In this document: piece by piece, positions 34,144 to 39,093 of the stretch | How the letters are laid out: every line of letters starts with the position of its first letter | Numbering within the stretch: position 1 is the stretch's first letter | The notes under the pieces: model-generated | Told to the model about the DNA's origin: nothing | The model's database searches: none | The model's input: only the letters and a program-made list of their open reading frames with translations | Assembly: GCA_964622775.1 (NCBI GenBank) | Contig: CAZUSO010000027.1 | Span: forward strand, 1-39,093 | DNA length: 39,093 nt | Reading direction: 5' to 3' | Origin: CAZUSO01 sp964622775 | Lineage (GTDB): Bacteria > Bacteroidota > Bacteroidia > Chitinophagales > Chitinophagaceae | Made by a program: the position numbers and the translations under genes

Positions 34144-35574
34144 GTGCGTAACAAGATCAAAGCGATTATTACCGGCGAACAAACGGATTATCCCGTAACT
34201 GTAAAGGGATGGGTACGGTCTTTCCGGAACAACCAGTTCATTGCCATCAATGATGGCTCCTGCCTGGACAACCTACAGGCTGTTATCGACCCCGATCAAA
34301 CTAGTGAGATCGTAATAAAGAGCATTACTGCCGGTGCGGCTATCAGCGTATCGGGTAATATTGTTCCTTCACAGGGTAAGGGTCAGCAGGTGGAGCTAAA
34401 GGTATCATCCATAGAAATATTAGGCGCCTGCGACGGGGAAAAATATCCGCTACAGTTGAAGAATCGGCCTTCCCTGGAATACCTTCGTGAAATCGCGCAT
34501 CTGCGTTTTCGTACCAATACCTTTGGCGCAGTGTTTCGGGTGCGTCACAGCCTGGCATTTGCCATTCATAAGTTTTTTCATGAGCAGGGATTTGTCTATC
34601 TGCATACGCCTATTATTACAGCGTCCGATGCAGAAGGCGCCGGAGAGATGTTCCGGGTAACCACGCTCCCCGTTGAAAACCCGCCGCGGGATGCGGATGG
34701 CGCTGTGGACTGGACACAGGATTTTTTCGGACGTGCTGCCAATCTTACCGTAAGCGGACAGTTGGAAGCGGAGCTGGCAGCCACTGCGCTTGGTGAAGTA
34801 TATACCTTTGGCCCAACCTTCCGGGCGGAAAATTCCAATACCACCCGGCACCTGGCAGAATTTTGGATGGTAGAGCCTGAGGTTGCCTTCAACGACCTCA
34901 GCGATAATGCGGATCTGGCGGAAGCCTTTATTAAATACATCATTGCTTTCGCCCTAAAAAACAATATGGAAGACCTGAGGTTTCTGGCACAACGTCTGGC
35001 AGATGAAGAAAAGCAAAAGCCGCAACAGGAACGTAGCGAGATGGGATTGATTGAAAAGCTGGAATTTGTAGTGCGTAATGAATTTGAGCGTATTACTTAT
35101 ACTGAGGCTATTGATATCTTATTGGCCTCAAAGCCGTTTAAGAAAAAGCAATTCAAATACGATATTCAATGGGGAACGGATTTGCAAAGCGAACATGAGC
35201 GTTACCTGGTGGAAAAACATTTTAAAAAACCGGTTGTAGTTACCGATTATCCCAAAGACGTCAAGGCCTTTTATATGCGCATGAACGATGACGGAAAAAC
35301 CGTCGCTGCAATGGATATCCTGGCGCCGGGCATAGGAGAAATCGTAGGAGGGTCCCAAAGGGAAGAGCGCCTGGAAAACCTGCAGGAGCGTATGGAAGCG
35401 ATGCATGTACCGGTGGAAGAAATGTACTGGTATCTGGATACCCGCCGTTTTGGCACTATTCCGCATGCCGGATTTGGACTGGGCTTTGAGCGTATGGTGC
35501 AGTTTGTAACCGGCATGACCAATATCCGTGATGTGATTCCATTCCCGCGTACACCGGGAAGCGCTGAATTTTAA
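34144..35574 (+). CDS. asnS: Asparaginyl-tRNA synthetase
   Basis: 476 residues from GTG at 34144 (RNKIKAIITGEQTDYPVTVK). The frame is open 66 bases further up from a TTG that overlaps the ridA stop, but those residues have no synthetase character. An N-terminal OB-fold (VKGWVRSFRNNQFIAINDGS) is followed by the class II catalytic core: motif 2 around TFGPTFRAENSNTTRHLAEF, and motif 3 GFGLGFERMVQFVTGMTNIR near the C-terminus. NVRDVIPFPR-type ending distinguishes AsnRS from AspRS. It charges tRNA-Asn in the cytoplasm and is probably in an operon with ridA and the YiiX-like gene. Confidence 0.95.
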   Translation: MRNKIKAIITGEQTDYPVTVKGWVRSFRNNQFIAINDGSCLDNLQAVIDPDQTSEIVIKSITAGAAISVSGNIVPSQGKGQQVELKVSSIEILGACDGEKYPLQLKNRPSLEYLREIAHLRFRTNTFGAVFRVRHSLAFAIHKFFHEQGFVYLHTPIITASDAEGAGEMFRVTTLPVENPPRDADGAVDWTQDFFGRAANLTVSGQLEAELAATALGEVYTFGPTFRAENSNTTRHLAEFWMVEPEVAFNDLSDNADLAEAFIKYIIAFALKNNMEDLRFLAQRLADEEKQKPQQERSEMGLIEKLEFVVRNEFERITYTEAIDILLASKPFKKKQFKYDIQWGTDLQSEHERYLVEKHFKKPVVVTDYPKDVKAFYMRMNDDGKTVAAMDILAPGIGEIVGGSQREERLENLQERMEAMHVPVEEMYWYLDTRRFGTIPHAGFGLGFERMVQFVTGMTNIRDVIPFPRTPGSAEF

Positions 35575-35586
35575 TATGCTGTATTG

Positions 35587-36222
35587 ATGAAAAAAATACT
35601 TTGGATTGCATTATTATTCTGGTCTCCATGCATAGTTGCACAATCCCTTTCAACGGATCAGTTGCGCACGGGCGATCTCTTGTTCCAGAACCTGGATTGC
35701 GGTGATCTGTGTGATGCTATTGAATCTGTAACGCAGGGTTTTGACGGCAGGAAATTTTCGCATGTCGGGATGATAATTAAAGTTCAGGATTCACTGTGGG
35801 TACTGGAAAGTATCGGTGAAGATGTACACCGCACTGCGCTGGATATGTTTCAGCAGCGCTCCGATCATCCCTTAACAGTGGGTCGTCTGAAGCCGGGATA
35901 TCAGGATCTCATTCCTGAGGCAGCAGCGTTTATGCAGCAGCAAATCGGTGTGCCTTATGACGATATCTTTCTTTATGATAACGGGAAATATTACTGCTCC
36001 GAACTGTTGTATGATGCCTTCAAAAAAGCTAATCAGGATCAGCCGTTTTTTCGTCTTGAACCAATGACCTTTAAGCAACCCGGTTCCGATGAATATTTTC
36101 CGGTATGGAAACAATATTATGCGGAGCGGAACATCCCTGTTCCTGAAGGAAAGCCGGGATGCAATCCCGGAGGGCTTTCCCGCTCGGAAAAGATTGATAT
36201 CATCGGTACACTCTCCCGCTGA
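35587..36222 (+). CDS. YiiX-like permuted NlpC/P60 cysteine hydrolase
   Basis: 211 residues from ATG 35587 (the preceding TTG is in frame but less likely). The signal peptide ends near IVAQS, so it acts in the periplasm or outside. Permuted papain-like order: RTGDLLFQN, then KFSHVGMII (catalytic His in S-H-V-G), then the late Cys in GKYYCSELLYDAF. This order, with His before Cys, marks the YiiX/YebB (DUF830) group. Known members act on lipids or cell-wall peptides; the substrate here is unknown. It starts 12 bases after asnS and is probably translated from the same mRNA. Confidence 0.85.
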   Translation: MKKILWIALLFWSPCIVAQSLSTDQLRTGDLLFQNLDCGDLCDAIESVTQGFDGRKFSHVGMIIKVQDSLWVLESIGEDVHRTALDMFQQRSDHPLTVGRLKPGYQDLIPEAAAFMQQQIGVPYDDIFLYDNGKYYCSELLYDAFKKANQDQPFFRLEPMTFKQPGSDEYFPVWKQYYAERNIPVPEGKPGCNPGGLSRSEKIDIIGTLSR

Positions 36223-36335
36223 ATTTTTACTGTATTCCTATAAAATCCCGGATATTCACAAAACCTTGATTATTATTTTTCGTGGGACTATTCTTTATCG
36301 TTATCTTAGCATGAGCTTCATTTTATTTTATACTG

Positions 36336-37223
36336 ATGAGTATCAATAACAAGATAACGGCCTTGCTTCAATTAGTGGATGATCCCGACAGCGAAGTGTT
36401 CGAAACGGTGGCTGATCAATTGCTGCGTTACGGGAAAAATATCATTCCGAGTTTAGAGCAACTTTGGGAGGTGACTGCGGATGAAGCCGTTCAGAACCGC
36501 ATAGAGCTGTTGATTCACCGGGTGCATTTCAGCGACCTGCAGCAGGAGTTTCTGCAATGGATACGCGAGCCTAATCCGGGGCTGATGCGTGGCGCCATTT
36601 TGGTTTCAAAATATAAATATCCTGACTTAGACATCAGTGCGCTGATGGGGCAATATGAAAAGATAAAGCGCAATATCTGGTTAGAGATGAATGATTACCT
36701 TACTCCGCTGGAACAGGCGAATGTAGTCAACAGTATCTTGTTTAACTTTCATAAGATCCAGGGTTTTGAGCTGACGGCCAATAACCCGGATTTCTTTTTC
36801 CTCAATTACCTGCTGGATGCCAAAAAGGGGAATGCATTCAGCATCGGCATGTTGTACCTGATATTGTGTGAGATATTAGATATTCCGCTTTTTGCAGTTG
36901 GATTGCCCCGGCAGTTTGTGCTGGCTTATTTCGATAATGTGTATCCTTTTTTCAATATGGGAAATGAGGAGCCGGTTCAGCAAATCCAGTTTTATCTGGA
37001 TCCCGTTAACGGCATGGTATATACCCAGGCGGAAGTGGATATTTACCTGCGGAAAATAAATGTGGAAATTCGTGAGGATCTGTTCCAGCCGATGGGAACC
37101 CTTGAAATCATTTATCGTCTTCTGGAAGAGTTAGCGCGCTGCTATGACAATAATCATCAGGTTGATAATGCCGTTGAAATTGAACACCTGCTACAGTTCA
37201 TCAAAATGAGCCGGAAGAATTAA
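36336..37223 (+). CDS. SirB1-like transglutaminase-fold protein
   Basis: 295 residues. The N-terminal half is all-helical. The C-terminal half has the SirB1/transglutaminase-like block: LLDAKKGNAFSIGMLYLILC, IPLFAVGLPRQFVLAYFD, and FYLDPVNGMVYTQAEVDIYL. A Cys in the usual catalytic position is absent (the motif reads GNAFSIG), as in many SirB1 proteins, so enzyme activity is doubtful. In some genomes SirB1-like genes neighbour regulatory or division genes; function is not settled. Its stop codon shares a TTAA with the stop of the convergent DUF4105 gene. Confidence 0.78.
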   Translation: MSINNKITALLQLVDDPDSEVFETVADQLLRYGKNIIPSLEQLWEVTADEAVQNRIELLIHRVHFSDLQQEFLQWIREPNPGLMRGAILVSKYKYPDLDISALMGQYEKIKRNIWLEMNDYLTPLEQANVVNSILFNFHKIQGFELTANNPDFFFLNYLLDAKKGNAFSIGMLYLILCEILDIPLFAVGLPRQFVLAYFDNVYPFFNMGNEEPVQQIQFYLDPVNGMVYTQAEVDIYLRKINVEIREDLFQPMGTLEIIYRLLEELARCYDNNHQVDNAVEIEHLLQFIKMSRKN

Positions 37224-38419
37224 GCCTCTACAGCTTTGACAAGGGGCATATTCCTTTTGTAAAGATCAATATAAATGAACGTGAGTATGGCCAGCAGGGG
37301 GATGATCTCCAGCAGGGGCAGTTGCTGCATCCCGATGATGTTGAGCAGTAAAGCTACAATCAGCAGGCTGATTCCAATCAGCGCGTACAGCCTCAGAATG
37401 GGCATTTTCCGGTGTGCTAAAAAGGCTGTGACAATATTAAAGGGTAAAGCCCATAACACATTCCAGTTTTCGCTGCAAGCCTTATGATTCGTTCCCAACC
37501 ACATAAACAGCATGAAACATCCTAAGGCTCCGGTAAGAAACAGCAGTACGCCGTTCAATACGATTTTCAACCGGGCCAGCGAGGGTGCAAAATAGCTCAG
37601 CATCAGCAGTGCCAAAATGCCGGTCAGCACCCAGAAAGGGGTGTTCAGCCCGGGTTTTGCAGGAACATGGGTCTTTTCAATGAGGGCACGATTCGGCAGC
37701 GTAATATTATTGCCGTGAAATGTGGCCCTTTCTAATCCTTTGTATAAAAAATCGGGCAAAAACATCACTGAGCTATCCGACATGTCCTTATCCACAGGGC
37801 TTCCCAGCAGCAGGTTGATACCGAGGCGTTCCCAGTGTTTTTGAAAAAGATATTGGTTGATGACGATGCGGTAGCTGATCTTCCGGCCTTCGAGAATACT
37901 GCCGTAATGAAATGCCGCTCCTAAGGTTTGGGGAAAGACATCGCGCACACGGGTAGCACAGTTATCGTAAAGAAAATCGTATAGATAATCTTTGTTTTCC
38001 GGCAGGAGATTGTTTTCCAGATAATCCACGATTTTGATCTTTTCCGGCTGCCTCAGCAATAATTCCTGCTCGTCCACACTTCGTTTTTCATAATGATAGG
38101 TGGACATAAAATCCTCAAAACTGCTTTTATCCAGATAATAAAGCAATTTGCCGGATATAAATTTGGAGTAAAAATCCGGGTCGGAAAAGTTGAAGGTACC
38201 GTAGTTATATACCTCATCAATGCCTTTAACCGTATCTTGTACCCGAACGCCGGTATGCCCGAAAGAAGCATACAGCTCATCACCTGTACCGCAGGTCAGT
38301 ACGCTGATGCGCAGGCTGTTGCTAAAACGGGCCGTATCGGTAGCAGCCCCGGGCTGTGCAAAAACATGGAGGAATAAGCTATTGGATAAAAAGAGAATGA
38401 AGAGAAAAAACCGGTTCAT
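37220..38419 (-). CDS. DUF4105 (Lnb N-terminal-like) membrane protein
   Basis: 399 residues from ATG at 38417-38419, giving a proper signal peptide (MNRFFLFILFLSNSLFLHVF). A longer frame to 38518 runs into the MITE-like element and is rejected. The periplasmic part shows DUF4105 motifs: CGTGDELYASFGHTGVRVQD, YNYGTFNFSDPDFYSKFISG, and FLYDNCATRVRDVF with the conserved Asn-Cys. The last 130 residues hold about five membrane segments. The domain resembles the N-terminal part of lacto-N-biosidase-like and papain-fold hydrolases. Function unknown; a lipid- or glycan-hydrolase role is a guess. A -7 box lies at 38441-38448. Confidence 0.82.
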   Translation of the reverse strand: MNRFFLFILFLSNSLFLHVFAQPGAATDTARFSNSLRISVLTCGTGDELYASFGHTGVRVQDTVKGIDEVYNYGTFNFSDPDFYSKFISGKLLYYLDKSSFEDFMSTYHYEKRSVDEQELLLRQPEKIKIVDYLENNLLPENKDYLYDFLYDNCATRVRDVFPQTLGAAFHYGSILEGRKISYRIVINQYLFQKHWERLGINLLLGSPVDKDMSDSSVMFLPDFLYKGLERATFHGNNITLPNRALIEKTHVPAKPGLNTPFWVLTGILALLMLSYFAPSLARLKIVLNGVLLFLTGALGCFMLFMWLGTNHKACSENWNVLWALPFNIVTAFLAHRKMPILRLYALIGISLLIVALLLNIIGMQQLPLLEIIPLLAILTFIYIDLYKRNMPLVKAVEA

Positions 38420-38440
38420 ATTTTTAGAAAAAATGCAGCG

Positions 38441-38448
38441 CAAACCTA
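38441..38448 (-). promoter_or_regulatory. -7 box (TAGGTTTG) of the DUF4105 gene
   Basis: Full TAnnTTTG match on the minus strand, 21 bases before the ATG at 38419. No clear TTG at 17-23 bases further upstream. Confidence 0.4.
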
Positions 38449-38495
38449 CAAAAAATAATGAGAGTCCTGTGTAATATACCGGAATAAAGGGGAAA

Positions 38496-38630
38496 GGGTG
38501 TATTCCAAATTTTTGCACCCATATCTCCTTCTTGTCATTCCGTAGGAATCTAAAGAACTTGCTATAGATACCTTTAGCATGACAGGGGGATTTGACTGTA
38601 TTCTATTTAGCAAAAATTTGGGATGCACCC
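38496..38630. repeat. MITE-like element, 135 bp, with 21-base inverted ends
   Basis: The left end begins GGGTGTATTCCAAATTTTTG (38496). The right end, read on the other strand from 38630, begins GGGTGCATCCCAAATTTTTG. Over 21 bases they differ at two positions. The interior contains TTGTCATTCCG (38532-38542) and an inverted CATGACA (38579-38585). There is no coding capacity. This is the best preserved member of the small-element family in the window. Confidence 0.7.
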
Positions 38631-38718
38631 TATGCTCAGGCAGAAGCCGTTTCTTATTGATAAAAAGCATAACTTTACAGGCTTCCTTCGGGGTAGAAAT
38701 AGTTCTTTGAATAAATTG

Positions 38719-39093
38719 GGGGCCGCCCGGTTTTGACAGCATCAAGGCGGGGAAGGTGTAAGCATGCAGCGCGTTGTGTAATTAGCGCTTTAATCTGAAT
38801 ACTCAAATTTCAAATGGCAATACTCAGTATGCCATGGCTGCCTAATCAGCGATTAGTGTAACCATTAGGGCCGCGTTGAGCAGGTTGGTCTGTTACCTAG
38901 GCTCCGCCGCCGACTCAAAACTCAAAACAGATTGCTTTCGTAAGATGCTGTGATTACGAATTAAGACAAGCAGCTAAGTAATCGTTTGGTTAGTCCGCTT
39001 CCGGACGGTTATCGAAAAATAATAACGGAATAAGCATGTAGAAAGCTTTTTCAACCGATGTTTGGACGCGGGTTCGATTCCCGCCGGCTCCAC
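38719..39093 (+). ncRNA. ssrA: Transfer-messenger RNA (tmRNA), 3' end cut by the window edge
   Basis: The 5' GGGGCCG pairs with CGGCTCC near the 3' end to form the tRNA-like acceptor stem; the discriminator A and first C of CCA are the last two bases in the window. The T-arm GGGTTCGATTCCCGCC and the 5' D-loop-like TTTTGACAGCATC are clear. The tag frame reads GGC AAT ACT CAG TAT GCC ATG GCT GCC TAA (38816-38845), giving GNTQYAMAA, a Bacteroidota-type degradation tag. tmRNA with SmpB rescues stalled ribosomes and marks the product for proteolysis. About 375 of about 377 bases are present. Confidence 0.95.

Noticed and set aside
38420..38518. Upstream extension of the DUF4105 gene
   Set aside because: The extension would start inside the 38496-38630 element and put 33 residues before a clean signal peptide.
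1..39093. CRISPR array, prophage or complete insertion sequence
   Set aside because: No regularly spaced direct repeats, phage structural genes, or intact transposase with terminal repeats were found.

Overview
The window reads as chromosomal DNA of a Bacteroidota bacterium, most likely from the Chitinophagaceae/Sphingobacteriia side. Support comes from a GldH gliding lipoprotein, an HmuY-type lipoprotein, a DUF4105 protein, many lipoproteins with a Cys lipobox, promoters of the Bacteroidota form TTG-N17-23-TAnnTTTG, few Shine-Dalgarno sites, and a tmRNA whose tag ends in YAMAA. No phage, plasmid, CRISPR or complete insertion sequence is visible. No tRNA was recognised.

Layout. 1-382 holds IS3-type transposase debris and the end of a small repeat. 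383-3768 encodes a helix-hairpin-helix protein, an acyl-CoA dehydrogenase and a membrane-anchored diheme cytochrome c. 3898-6963 is a minus-strand block: a PepSY-like lipoprotein, an Omp85/BamA-like barrel and a tiny lipoprotein. 7099-8865 is an ECF sigma factor followed by a membrane protein that joins an anti-sigma-like cytoplasmic part to an extracytoplasmic trypsin-like protease. 9063-11559 carries a YicC endoribonuclease, GldH and RuvB. 12269-16340 carries a FabH-like ketosynthase, the HmuY-like lipoprotein, ScpB and a beta-carbonic anhydrase. 16394-17720 is a repeat-rich patch around one AT-rich lipoprotein gene that looks like a captured cassette. 17721-23627 carries a zinc-ribbon protein, SSB, a large AsmA-like protein, FtsE and a 2OG-Fe(II) oxygenase. 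23839-25524 is a polytopic membrane protein gene broken by an in-frame TAG. 25803-33299 carries P5C dehydrogenase, a rhomboid homologue that appears to lack its catalytic His, an EEP-family phosphohydrolase, an N-acetylglucosamine-kinase-like ATPase and a prolyl oligopeptidase. 33681-38419 carries RidA, asparaginyl-tRNA synthetase, a YiiX-like hydrolase, a SirB1-like protein and a DUF4105 protein. The window ends inside ssrA (tmRNA).

Most genes are ordinary housekeeping or envelope functions in short operons (HhH-acyl-CoA dehydrogenase; sigma-protease; yicC-gldH; ftsE-oxygenase; rhomboid-EEP; ridA-asnS-yiiX). The most unusual material is the sigma/anti-sigma-protease pair, the cassette-like module with a long attC-like inverted repeat, a family of small inverted-repeat elements sharing a GGGTGCATCCCAAATT-type end, the pseudo-rhomboid, and the single-stop pseudogene. 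Functional calls rest on reading motifs by eye; no database search was run.
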